Assembly: GCA_963786675.1 (NCBI GenBank)
Contig: CAWAZY010000005.1
Span: 62,001-126,000, forward strand
Reading direction: 5' to 3'
Source: JAGVSR01 sp963786675
GTDB lineage: Bacteria > Pseudomonadota > Alphaproteobacteria > Rhizobiales > Hyphomicrobiaceae
DNA: 64,000 nt
Shown: positions 9,803-18,178 of the stretch, in pieces
Position numbering within the stretch: the first letter of the stretch is position 1
How the letters are laid out: every line of letters begins with the position of its first letter
Position numbers and translations under genes: made by a program
The notes under the pieces: generated by a model
What the model was told of the DNA's origin: nothing
Seen by the model: the letters and a program-made list of their open reading frames with translations, nothing else
The model's database searches: none

Positions 9803-10516
9803 ATGCGCGTTGCCGTCTTCCAGCACCACGACGAAGAGGGGCCCGGAACGCTCGGCACGCTTCTTCTGGCCGATGGCGGATCCTTCGATCCCGTCCATTT
9901 CAATCGCGGCGATACGGTGCCGGATCTCTCACGCTATGACCAGCTGTGGATCATGGGCGGCACCATGGACGTTTGGGATCTCAAGGAATATCCGTGGCTG
10001 GCCGATGAGAAGCGGGCCATCCGAAGCTTCGTTCGTGATCTGGGGCGGCCCGTTCTGGGTCTTTGCCTGGGCCATCAACTTCTGGCCGATGCGCTCGGTG
10101 GTACGTGCGGCCCGCTGGCGGAGCCGGAAGTCGGTGTTATTCCGATGCGCCTGACGGCAGCAGGTAAAGCCGATCCGCTATTCGCCGGGGTTCCCGACGA
10201 ACTGCCCTGCGTCCAGTGGCATGGGGTCCATGTGGCCCAATTGCCGGATGACGCGGTCAATCTTGCGGCGACCGCGGACTGCGAAATTGCGGCCGCCCGC
10301 TATGCACCCCGGGCGTGGGGTGTTCAAGGCCATCTGGAAGTCCAGTCGCATACGGTCGGTGAATGGGGCCGTATTCCTGCGTACCGCGCTCAGATTGACA
10401 GCTTGCACGGCCCTGGTGCTCTCGAACGCTTCGAGGCCGCTGCGCAGCGCCATATGGAAGTCTTCAATGGCTTGGCCCGGACGATTTATACCAACCTCAT
10501 GCAACTGGCTCGTTAG
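9803..10516 (+). CDS. Class I glutamine amidotransferase-like protein
   Basis: A 237-aa stand-alone amidotransferase-fold protein related to the GMP-synthase glutaminase domain. The nucleophile elbow is LGLCLGHQLLADALGG with Cys88; the His-Glu pair is His177 and Glu179 in WGVQGHLEV. Such proteins hydrolyse glutamine or gamma-glutamyl amides in the cytoplasm. Next to a PuuA-like ligase and a class III aminotransferase it may act like PuuD, cleaving a gamma-glutamyl intermediate, but this is inference from context. It is on the opposite strand to those genes, and its last 20 bases overlap the end of the convergent SnoaL-like gene. Confidence 0.82.
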   Translation: MRVAVFQHHDEEGPGTLGTLLLADGGSFDPVHFNRGDTVPDLSRYDQLWIMGGTMDVWDLKEYPWLADEKRAIRSFVRDLGRPVLGLCLGHQLLADALGGTCGPLAEPEVGVIPMRLTAAGKADPLFAGVPDELPCVQWHGVHVAQLPDDAVNLAATADCEIAAARYAPRAWGVQGHLEVQSHTVGEWGRIPAYRAQIDSLHGPGALERFEAAAQRHMEVFNGLARTIYTNLMQLAR

Positions 10517-10958
10517 ACCCATCCGGAGACCGGGCCTCGGGTGCCGCACCCCATTGGCATAGCCGCATGAAGGCGCGGATGCGTTCCACGTCGTGATATT
10601 CGCGCATGCGTACGATGAGCCCCGATTGCACTTCCGCGACGAGACGCATGATGCCGTCGATCGTCTCCCCACTGGCCTTATGCCGGAAAACAAACTCCAC
10701 CTGCCCGCGCACGACTTCGTCGACCGCGATCAGATTGCGGGGGCGATAAAGGACGATGACGAATTGCGTGGCGATATTTTTATAGCAGTCGAGCACCGCG
10801 TCGCGGCCTTCGAACTCACCCGCGTAGGGCAGCACGTCTTTGTCGACGTAGAGGGCGTACTTCACGTCCGGCGACAGATACGCCGCTGTTGCCTCGAAAT
10901 CGGCGAGGCCGAACGACGCGATGGCCGCTTCGACCACGCCCTCCGGATCGGAGCGCAT
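10497..10958 (-). CDS. SnoaL-like / NTF2-fold protein
   Basis: A 153-aa protein with the pattern of the SnoaL-like nuclear-transport-factor-2 superfamily: an N-terminal helical part (VVEAAIASFGLADFEATAAYL), a central EFEGRDAVLDCYKN helix and a C-terminal half of strands with GETIDGIMRLVAEV and MREYHDVERI. Members are small ligand-binding or isomerase-like proteins, and many have no known role. It lies 94 bases downstream of the glutamine-synthetase-like gene on the same strand, so it may be the last gene of that operon. The C-terminal 20 residues are low complexity. A catalytic role is not evident. Confidence 0.7.
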   Translation of the reverse strand: MRSDPEGVVEAAIASFGLADFEATAAYLSPDVKYALYVDKDVLPYAGEFEGRDAVLDCYKNIATQFVIVLYRPRNLIAVDEVVRGQVEFVFRHKASGETIDGIMRLVAEVQSGLIVRMREYHDVERIRAFMRLCQWGAAPEARSPDGSNEPVA

Positions 10959-11051
10959 GGAATTTCCTCAAAGTATGTTGCAGCGCGCGATGTGCTGGAA
11001 AGTCTTCGTGCGCGTCCCCGCTTTGAAATGCCGTTCAATGAAATACTCGGT

Positions 11052-12436
11052 TCAGACTGAGCGCAAGTAGAACTCAAAATCAAGCGGTTGGGGTTCAGCA
11101 AAAAAGCGGTCGGCCTCGATTTCCTTCAGGGTTGCAAAAACGTCGACAAAGCGTGCGCCGAAATACTCGGAGATAAAGTCCGATTTCCGGAATTGTGACG
11201 AGCGCCGCAAACCAGTTGGTCGGCATCGGGTCGGCCGGCTGCTCGTAGCCGTTGCCCTCGACCATGGGGCCGGGGTCGGTCTTGTGGGTCAGACCGATAG
11301 TGGACCCCGGCCAGAACCGCGGCCATGGCTAGGTACGGATTTGCGTCGGCGCCGCAGGCCCGGTGTTCGACGTGTCGCGCCTGCCCCTTGCCGGCTGGAA
11401 TGCGCAAGGACACCGACCGGTTGTTGAAGCCCCAGTTAGGCGCAATCGGAGCGTAACTCGATTTTCGGAAACGGCGGTACGAGTTGGCGTTTGGCGCGAA
11501 GATCGCCATGCCATCGGCCATGGTTGCTTTCATGCCGCCGATCGCATGGCGCAAATGGGCATTCGCGATCTCTTCGTCGGAGGCAAAGATGTTCCGGCCC
11601 TCCGCGTCCGCAAGACTGACATGCAAGTGCATGCCGCATCCCGACCACGCGGAATAGGGCTTGGCCATGAAACTGGCGATCAGACCGTGCTTGTCGGCAA
11701 TGCCCTTGACGAGCCGCTTGAATTCAATCGCCTCGTCGCAAGCCTTCAAGGCGTCGGTGCGGTACTTGAGGCCGATTTCCATTTGGCCGGGCGAATATTC
11801 CGAAAGGAGCGCCTCCAGGGGCAGGCCTTGCAAACGGGCGCACGCGTAAAGCTCGTCGAAGAAGGGCGCGAAGTCTTCCAGATCCTGCAGATTGTAGCCC
11901 TGGAAATGCCGCTGCTCGGCGGGCACGGTAAGCCCGCGCGGCGGTTTGGGTTTGCCCGCCAGAGCGCTGTCGCGGTCGAGCAGATAAAATTCCAGTTCCA
12001 CCGCCGCGACGGGCGTCAAATTCAATTCCTGGAAACGGTCGATCACCCGTTTCAACGCGTGGCGGGGTTCGGCAACGGCACCTTCGCCGTCAAGTCCATG
12101 AAAGCTACCCAGATATTGCGCGCGCGGGGTGCCCGACCATGGCATGCGCTTCAGGCTGCCCGGAACCGGCCACAGCACCTGGTCGGCATCGCCGATCTGC
12201 CAGATCATGCCGGTTTCCTCGACGTCGCGGCCCGTCACATCCATCGACATGGCCGAACACGCCATGAAGCGGCCGTTCTCCCAAGCAGGAAGCAGTTCGG
12301 CGGCCGTGAGGAGCTTGCCACGCTGGACGCCACCGAGGTCGGTATAGATGAGGTAGAACTGCGTCACGTCGGGATTGGCGGCAAGAAAGGCTTTGGCTTC
12401 GCCGGCCAGCTGTTCGCGAGGGGGTGGTGTGATCAT
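11052..12436 (-). pseudogene. Glutamine synthetase family ligase (PuuA-like), two frameshifts
   Basis: Gamma-glutamyl-polyamine synthetase-like member of the glutamine synthetase family. Intact motifs include VAAVELEFYLLD, YSPGQMEIGL, GCGMHLHVSLADAEG, FAPNANSYRRF and the substrate-site VEHRACGADANPYLAMAA. The first frame is coherent to VLAGVHY, then fails. Removing one base at about 11294-11296 restores GLTHKTDPGPMVEGNGYEQP; removing one base of the TTT run at 11184-11186 restores IPESDFISEYFGARFVDVFA through to a natural stop at 11052 after LDFEFYLRSV. So two single-base insertions break the last 80 or so codons. The gene overlaps the upstream class III aminotransferase by four bases (ATGA), which indicates translational coupling. 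Sequence error or recent inactivation are both possible. Confidence 0.85.
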
Positions 12437-13827
12437 GCGTGACCTGTGGAGCGGGCCGGGGATTTGAGGGAGAGTTCCGACATCGCGCCGTCGAGAGCAT
12501 CGAGCAGGCGCGCGATGTCCGCTTCCCGCGTTTCCGGGCAGACGAGCATCATGTTGTGGAACGGCGTGATGACGACGCCGCGGTTGAGGCAGTAGAGATG
12601 CAAGGCGTGCTCGGCCTCGCTGTGGGCAAAGAGCAAGGCTTCCGTGCCGTTGCGGGGATGCTGAGGGGCCGCGACGATTTCCGCCCGCAACCCCACGCGC
12701 ACGACATGCCAGGGCAGGCCGTGATGCGCGATGAGCGCGGCAATGCCCGCCTCCAACGCTTCGGCCAGCGGCATGGCGCGGGCGTAGATGTCATCCTTGA
12801 GAATATTTTCCAGCACGGCCCGCATGCAGGCGAGTTGCAGCGCGCTGCCCGAGAGTGTCGTTCCGATGCCGCTGTAGCCGGGTTCGCGATTGGCAAGGTA
12901 CGTCTTGATGGCGGCATCGACGTCCTGCGTCCAGCCGTAGATGGCGGCAGGCACGCCGCCGGATATGGGTTTGCCCATGACGAAGAAGTCGGGCTCCAGG
13001 CCGTGCGTTCCGGTATAGCCGCGAGGCCCCGAGCTGATGGTGTGGGTCTCGTCGATGCACAGAAGTGTCCCGTGCGCCCGAGTCAATTGCCGCAACGCCG
13101 TGTGATATCCCTCGTCCGGCAGCACCATGCCGCAATTGGTCATCACCGGTTCGGCAAGGACCAGCGCGATCTCGCCGCCCGCTAGCGCGCGCTCAAGTGC
13201 CGGAATATCGTTGAACTCGATCACCACCGTGTCGGCGGCCACATCGCGCACCTCACCGACGAGGCCCGGACGATTGCGCACCTTGCCGTTCTCCAAGGTT
13301 GCGAATGTGTCGTCCACCGCTCCGTGGTAGCAGCCGTTGAAGACCAGCAGCTTGCGGCGGCCCGTGGCGGCGCGCGCCCAGCGGATCACCGATCGGTTGG
13401 CATCGGAGGCGGTCGCGGTCACTTGCCAGAACGGTAACTGGAAATGCGCCGCCAGCGCCCGGCCGACCACCGCCGCGTCGGGGCTCGGCAGCATGGTCGT
13501 CAGGCCGCGTTCGGCTTGCTGGTGAATGGCGGCAGCCACGGCATGCGGTGAGTGCCCGAACATCGCGCCCGTATCGCCCAGGCAGAAATCGACGTAGGCG
13601 TGGCCGTCGGCATCGGTCAGCGTTACGCCGCGTGCTTCGGTGATGAAGAGCGGATAGGGCGTACCCCAGTCGATCATCCAGTGCATGGGCACGCCATTGA
13701 GCCAATGCTGCGCGGTCTCATCAGCCAAACTGCGCGAGCAGGGTGTGCGCGCGGCAAACTGAGTGCGCTCCCGGGCGAGCATGTCGGCAACGCGGTGCTG
13801 GAACGCGGCGTCTATGGTGGTCGGCAT
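12433..13827 (-). CDS. Class III aminotransferase (GSA/GABA aminotransferase-like)
   Basis: A 464-aa PLP enzyme of aminotransferase class III. Visible motifs are DADGHAYVDFCLGDTGAMFGH (with a GSA-aminotransferase flavour), GCYHGAVDDTF, LVLAEPVMTNCG, CIDETHTISSGPRG and the PLP lysine K286 in DFFVMGKPISGG. The ATG at 13827 was chosen because homology begins there; the open frame runs 57 codons further without family similarity. It overlaps the next gene, a glutamine-synthetase-like ligase, by ATGA. Together they suggest an amine or omega-amino-acid utilisation pathway in which this enzyme would act like PuuE, but the substrate is not known. It faces away from recJ. Confidence 0.88.
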   Translation of the reverse strand: MPTTIDAAFQHRVADMLARERTQFAARTPCSRSLADETAQHWLNGVPMHWMIDWGTPYPLFITEARGVTLTDADGHAYVDFCLGDTGAMFGHSPHAVAAAIHQQAERGLTTMLPSPDAAVVGRALAAHFQLPFWQVTATASDANRSVIRWARAATGRRKLLVFNGCYHGAVDDTFATLENGKVRNRPGLVGEVRDVAADTVVIEFNDIPALERALAGGEIALVLAEPVMTNCGMVLPDEGYHTALRQLTRAHGTLLCIDETHTISSGPRGYTGTHGLEPDFFVMGKPISGGVPAAIYGWTQDVDAAIKTYLANREPGYSGIGTTLSGSALQLACMRAVLENILKDDIYARAMPLAEALEAGIAALIAHHGLPWHVVRVGLRAEIVAAPQHPRNGTEALLFAHSEAEHALHLYCLNRGVVITPFHNMMLVCPETREADIARLLDALDGAMSELSLKSPARSTGHA

Positions 13828-14186
13828 GGGGGACCCAATGCGGGAAAATGGCGATGAGGGAAGGGCCGGCCGGGATCGGACCCGGGCCCAGGAGGCGTGC
13901 GTCGCGGGAGTATTCAGGCCGCCCGTGCCCCGGTCAAGGGCGCCGCCCCTCGACGGTTTGACGAACCATTTCATTCTACTGGGGTGATGCTGGCACAACT
14001 AAAGGCCCGCCAGACCCATCCCGCTGTTGGCAACTGGGCCGCCGACCTCGATCTTGACCGACGGGGGTGCTGAACTCAGCGGATACGCAAATCACACAGG
14101 CGGCGCTGGCCCGGCGGAGGGCTCACAGCCGCGCTAAGGGGGCGACGATGGCCGCGGGAGCGATGCGCAAACGCAAGGAGATGTCG
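13828..14186. promoter_or_regulatory. Divergent intergenic region between aminotransferase and recJ
   Basis: About 360 bases that must hold the promoters of the class III aminotransferase (leftward) and recJ (rightward). The frames that run through it from both genes show no protein similarity. I see no clear sigma-70 boxes or operator palindrome. Confidence 0.35.
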
Positions 14187-16010
14187 GTGGATACCGCGCC
14201 GCCGCAGGGCTTTCTCGGAGTCGCGGAGTCGGCGCGCGGTTATGTCTGGCGCGAGCGACTCGCCGCCGATGCCCGCAATCTGGCCCTTGCCATCGCACAG
14301 CAGCACGGGTTGCCCGAGCTGTTGGGCCGGGTGCTCGCTGCGCGCGGCGTGAACCTCGATGACGTGGCGGTTTTTCTCGATCCGAGTGTGAAAGCCCTGA
14401 TGCCGGATCCGGGCACACTCGCGGGCATGGACCGGGCCGCGGCGCGTATCGCCGACGCAATCGTGAAACGCCAGCCGGTGGCCATCTTCGGCGACTACGA
14501 CGTGGATGGCGCCTGCTCATCCGCACTCCTGGCCCGTTTTCTCATGGCCCATGAGACGCCGGCCCGCATCTACATTCCCGATCGCATTTTCGAGGGCTAC
14601 GGTCCCAATCCTGCGGCCCTCGAGTCCCTGGTGAAAGAAGGCGCGCAGCTGATCGTGACGGTCGACTGCGGCACCACGAGCTTCGAAACCATGACGGCGG
14701 CGCGCGCGCTCAAGACCGACATCGTCGTCATCGACCATCACCAAGCCGACGAGCAGCTGCCCGATGTCCACGCGGTCGTCAATCCGAACCGGCAGGACGA
14801 CGTTTCCGGTCAGGGCCATCTGTGCGCCGCGGGCGTGGTGTTCCTGGTTCTCGTGGCCATCATGCGCGAACTGCGCCAGCGCGGGCACTATGGGGATGCG
14901 CGGCCGACACCCGACCTTCTGGCCGACCTCGATCTCGTGGCACTGGCGACCGTGGCGGATGTCGTCCCGCTGACGGGGCTGAACCGTGCCTATGTTCGCA
15001 AGGGCCTCGCCGTCATGAAGTCCCGCGAGAATATCGGGTTGCGCGCCCTCTTCGATGCGGCCGGCCTCAATCAGGCACCGACCACCTACCACCTTGGCTA
15101 CATCCTGGGTCCGCGCATCAACGCGGGCGGCCGGATCGGCGATGCGGCGCTGGGCGCGCGCCTTCTCACCACCAGTGATGACGTCGAAGCGGCCCGCATT
15201 GCAGCCCTCCTCGACAAGCTCAACAAGGAACGCAAGTCCATCGAGACCCAGATGCTCGAGGAAGCAATGGCGGAAGCGGACCGCAAGGTCACCGAAACAC
15301 CGGATCTGCCGCTCGTCATCGTGGGGTCCGAGACCTGGCACAAGGGTGTCGTCGGCCTGGTGGCGAGCCGCTTGGTGGAACGCTTCGGCCGTCCAGCGTG
15401 CGTCATCGCCTGGGAAAAGCAGGGCGGGTCCAAGTCCGTAACTGGCACCGGATCCCTGCGATCGGTGGCCGGGGTGGACATTGGCGCGGCGGTGCGCGGG
15501 GCAGTGGCGGCCGGCCTTTTGGCCAAGGGTGGCGGCCACGCCATGGCGGCGGGCATCACCGTGGCGCAGGACAGGCTCGGCGACGTCGAGGCCTACTTGA
15601 CCGGCGAATTGGCCGACAGCGCCCGCTCGGCACGGGCCCGCGCGGGGCTCGACATTGACGGCGCCCTGGTGCCCTCCAGCGTCAACGACGCGCTGATGGA
15701 TTTGATCGAGCGCGCCGGCCCATACGGCCAAGGCAATCCGCAGCCGCGTTTTGCCTTCCCATCCGTGCGGGTCAAGTTCGTCAAGCCGGTCGGCGAGGTC
15801 CATTTGCGCTGCGTCTTCGAGGCCGCAGACGGCTCGCGCCTGGAGGGGGTTGCGTTCCGCGCGGTGGGCCAGCCGCTGGGCGATCTACTGCAAGGTTCTG
15901 GCGGCATGCCCCTGCATATCGTGGGGACCTTGAAGCGCGACACCTGGGGTGGCCGGGAAAAGATAGAATTGACCATAGAGGACGCCGCAGATCCGCGCCG
16001 GCAGGTCTGA
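14187..16010 (+). CDS. recJ: Single-stranded-DNA-specific 5'-3' exonuclease RecJ
   Basis: Degrades single-stranded DNA 5' to 3' in recombination and mismatch repair. It carries the DHH-family motifs: DYDVDG at residues 103-108, VDCGTTSF, and DHH at 183-185 followed by QADEQLP. The DHHA1 part has GPRINAGGRIGDA, HKGVVGLVASRL and KGGGHAMAAGIT, and the C-terminal OB part ends the protein. The start is decided by the ribosome site: AAGGAG at 14175-14180 lies six bases before GTG 14187, giving 607 aa; an ATG at 14181 touches the AAGGAG directly, and longer frames upstream lack similarity. In related genomes recJ directly follows glpX. Confidence 0.93.
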   Translation: MDTAPPQGFLGVAESARGYVWRERLAADARNLALAIAQQHGLPELLGRVLAARGVNLDDVAVFLDPSVKALMPDPGTLAGMDRAAARIADAIVKRQPVAIFGDYDVDGACSSALLARFLMAHETPARIYIPDRIFEGYGPNPAALESLVKEGAQLIVTVDCGTTSFETMTAARALKTDIVVIDHHQADEQLPDVHAVVNPNRQDDVSGQGHLCAAGVVFLVLVAIMRELRQRGHYGDARPTPDLLADLDLVALATVADVVPLTGLNRAYVRKGLAVMKSRENIGLRALFDAAGLNQAPTTYHLGYILGPRINAGGRIGDAALGARLLTTSDDVEAARIAALLDKLNKERKSIETQMLEEAMAEADRKVTETPDLPLVIVGSETWHKGVVGLVASRLVERFGRPACVIAWEKQGGSKSVTGTGSLRSVAGVDIGAAVRGAVAAGLLAKGGGHAMAAGITVAQDRLGDVEAYLTGELADSARSARARAGLDIDGALVPSSVNDALMDLIERAGPYGQGNPQPRFAFPSVRVKFVKPVGEVHLRCVFEAADGSRLEGVAFRAVGQPLGDLLQGSGGMPLHIVGTLKRDTWGGREKIELTIEDAADPRRQV

Positions 16011-16128
16011 AACAGGCCGGCAATGGTGAGGTTTTCCAAGGGGAACGGCGGCGAGTTGACGCCCGTGTGGGCTATCGGGCCGACCCGGCTTGCGCTGGGC
16101 CGCAAACCTGCCTATACCGGGCCGCGCT

Positions 16129-16203
16129 GCTCCCTTCGTCTATCGGTTAGGACGCGAGATTTTCATTCTTGAAAGAGGGGTTCGATTCCCCTAGGGAGCG
16201 CCA
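16129..16203 (+). tRNA. tRNA-Glu (anticodon UUC)
   Basis: A 75-base cloverleaf with encoded CCA. The acceptor stem is GCTCCCT (16129-16135) paired with AGGGAGC (16193-16199). The D-arm contains TCGGTTAGGAC, and the anticodon stem CGAGA/TCTTG encloses the loop TTTTCAT with anticodon TTC. The T-arm is AGGGGTTCGATTCCCCT, then G and CCA. It lies behind recJ, and the LysR gene's open frame on the other strand runs back into it. Confidence 0.96.
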
Positions 16204-17146
16204 TTTTGCTAGCCTGATGATAGTTTGCAGTTCGGGCAGCCGTGCTTATTCGACGCCGAATCCGGTCGAATTGCGTCTCAGTTCCTCTGCGAGAGTTCTC
16301 GAACACGAACCGGACGCGGCGACTGGTGCGAAGCTCGTGATGGCTGACCAGCCAGATCGGGACAGGAATTGATGGCACATCGGGTAACACGCGGACGATG
16401 CCTGAGGTGCGCTCAGCGACCTCACGCAGCATCATGCCTATGCCGAGGCCTCGCCGTACCATCTCCCAGAGTACAACTGAGTTCTCGGAAATGATCCGAA
16501 AACAGTCTGTGGTGATTGGAATGCCCGCGCTGGTGAGTTGCGCAGCGAAACGGTCGGCGGGCTCGAACGCCATCAGACCGGCTTCGGCGAGTTCTGCCAC
16601 CGAGCGGGGAGCGCCGTTTGCGGCAATCCAAGACTTTGCAGCGTAGAGGTGTGCCGATGACTCACGTACAAACTGACCAATCAGCTCGGGCTCGGTCGGG
16701 CGTACGTGGCGGATGGCGATATCAGCCTCGCGCCGTCGGAGATCGCTGATCGTATTGGATGCTACGATGGCCAGCGTAATCTGCGGCGCCTGGCGACGAA
16801 TGCGCGCGACGATGTCCGGCAAGATATAGGCCGAGATAGCGTCACTTGCGGAAACGGTGACGCGTCCCGCCACCTCCTGCGACTGACCGGCAGCCACAAG
16901 TGCCATGGCCTCCGCTGCCGCTGCCATAGCCTGTGCATGCTCCAGGAGACAGAGACCGGCATCTGTCAACCGCAGCCGCTTGCCGATCCGATCGAACAGC
17001 GCGACGCCGAGGCTTGCCTCCAGCTCCGCAACCTGACGTGACAACGTCGGCTGCGTGAGGCCGATCTTGCGCGCCGCTGCCGTAAGGGAGCCGGAATCCG
17101 CTGTGGCGCAGAAGGCTCGCGCGAGGTTCCAGTCGAGTTCATTCAT
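16163..17146 (-). CDS. LysR-family regulator, C-terminus runs into the tRNA gene
   Basis: A 327-aa LysR-type transcriptional regulator divergent from the methyltransferase gene, which it probably controls. The N-terminal helix-turn-helix is typical (LARAFCATADSGSLTAAARK, LTQPTLSRQVAELE), followed by the effector-binding domain up to LRTSRRVRFVFE. The last 35 or so residues have no LysR similarity and their codons overlap the tRNA-Glu gene. A one-base shift just after the VFE codons (about 16285-16295) would end the protein as ELSQRN with a stop at 16278, the usual LysR length. So the long C-terminus is probably an artefact of an indel, and the natural gene end is about 16278. Confidence 0.82.
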   Translation of the reverse strand: MNELDWNLARAFCATADSGSLTAAARKIGLTQPTLSRQVAELEASLGVALFDRIGKRLRLTDAGLCLLEHAQAMAAAAEAMALVAAGQSQEVAGRVTVSASDAISAYILPDIVARIRRQAPQITLAIVASNTISDLRRREADIAIRHVRPTEPELIGQFVRESSAHLYAAKSWIAANGAPRSVAELAEAGLMAFEPADRFAAQLTSAGIPITTDCFRIISENSVVLWEMVRRGLGIGMMLREVAERTSGIVRVLPDVPSIPVPIWLVSHHELRTSRRVRFVFENSRRGTETQFDRIRRRISTAARTANYHQASKMALPRGIEPLFQE

Positions 17147-17228
17147 GCAAATGCGTATATACTATGTGAAATATTCCGCAAATTACTTCATTTGCGCATA
17201 TGATAGAGAGGTGGCGAAGGAGAACATC

Positions 17229-17867
17229 ATGCATACCATCGCCGACGACGCGCACTTCTGGGACCGGACCGCACGCAAGTATGCGGTCGACCCGATCAAG
17301 GATATGGTCGGCTACGAGCGCACGATCGCGCGCACCAAAGAATTACTCGACGGCGCGGCAACCGTGCTCGAAATCGGTTGCGGCACCGGCACCACCGCGC
17401 TGAGGCTCGCTCCATCGGTCACCCGCGTGATCGCGACGGACGTATCGAGCGAGATGATCGTCATTGCGCGCGAGAAGGCCGCGGCCGAAGCATGCCGGAA
17501 CGCCGAGTTCTCGGTCGCAAGCGCCGAGCGCGCACCTGGATCCGACGGCGCTTACGATGCCGTACTCGCCTTCAACATTTTGCATTTGATATCCGAACGG
17601 TCATCGATGCTGGCGCACGTCCGCCGCATGCTGAAGCCCGGAGGCTTGTTCATCTCGAAGACCCCCTGCCTCTCTGAGATGAACCCACTCATTCGCTTCG
17701 CCGTCCCCGTCGCCCGGCTGGTCGGAAAGGCACCTAGCGTTTCGTTCTTCTCCGCTTCGGAGCTCGAGGCTGGTATCGAGAGTGCAGGCTTCACGATCAT
17801 CGAGCGCGCGCGGCACGGTTCGGGGCGCAAGGATCCGCGGATTTTCATCGCTGCGGGCAAAGCGTGA
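17229..17867 (+). CDS. Class I SAM-dependent methyltransferase
   Basis: A 212-aa methyltransferase of the Methyltransf_11/25 type. Motif I is VLEIGCGTGTTALRL, then VIATDVSSEMI, the post-I region YDAVLAFNILHLI and the typical MLKPGGLFISKTP. The start is ATG 17229, preceded by AAGGAG at 17217-17222 with six bases between. A longer frame upstream overlaps the LysR gene and has no similarity. It is divergent from the LysR regulator across an 82-base AT-rich gap, a common arrangement of regulator and target. The substrate is unknown; small-molecule methylation is likely. Confidence 0.88.
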   Translation: MHTIADDAHFWDRTARKYAVDPIKDMVGYERTIARTKELLDGAATVLEIGCGTGTTALRLAPSVTRVIATDVSSEMIVIAREKAAAEACRNAEFSVASAERAPGSDGAYDAVLAFNILHLISERSSMLAHVRRMLKPGGLFISKTPCLSEMNPLIRFAVPVARLVGKAPSVSFFSASELEAGIESAGFTIIERARHGSGRKDPRIFIAAGKA

Positions 17868-18178
17868 GCGCCCCTCTACCCCGACAAAAGCAGACAGATC
17901 GCTGATTGGGCTCAAGTCAATATTTCAATCTCATATGTGCTTGCACTTTTATGTTGTCCGTCGCGCCATTTTTTCGCTCACGGCCATTTCGCTTCGCTCA
18001 GTACCTCCGCGGGGGCAGCGCTGGCGCCGGTCGCGCAGTCGCGCTCCAAGTCGCGTTTGAGGCGTGCCATTTTCCGCTTCACGCACGGATGGGCCTCAAG
18101 AGGTCGGCGCTGACTCGCAGGGCGACCTTGGTGCGGGAACGGTGGCGTTTTGGACGGCGTCACCCGGCAACGTCCGTC
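17868..18178. other. Intergenic stretch behind the methyltransferase
   Basis: About 310 bases without a gene I can support. It contains the decamer GCGCCATTTT at 17963-17972, identical to the 3' end of the tRNA-Glu gene plus its flank (16198-16207), and a similar GTGCCATTTT near 18064. These may be remnants of an integration site. No integrase fragment is recognisable. Confidence 0.35.
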
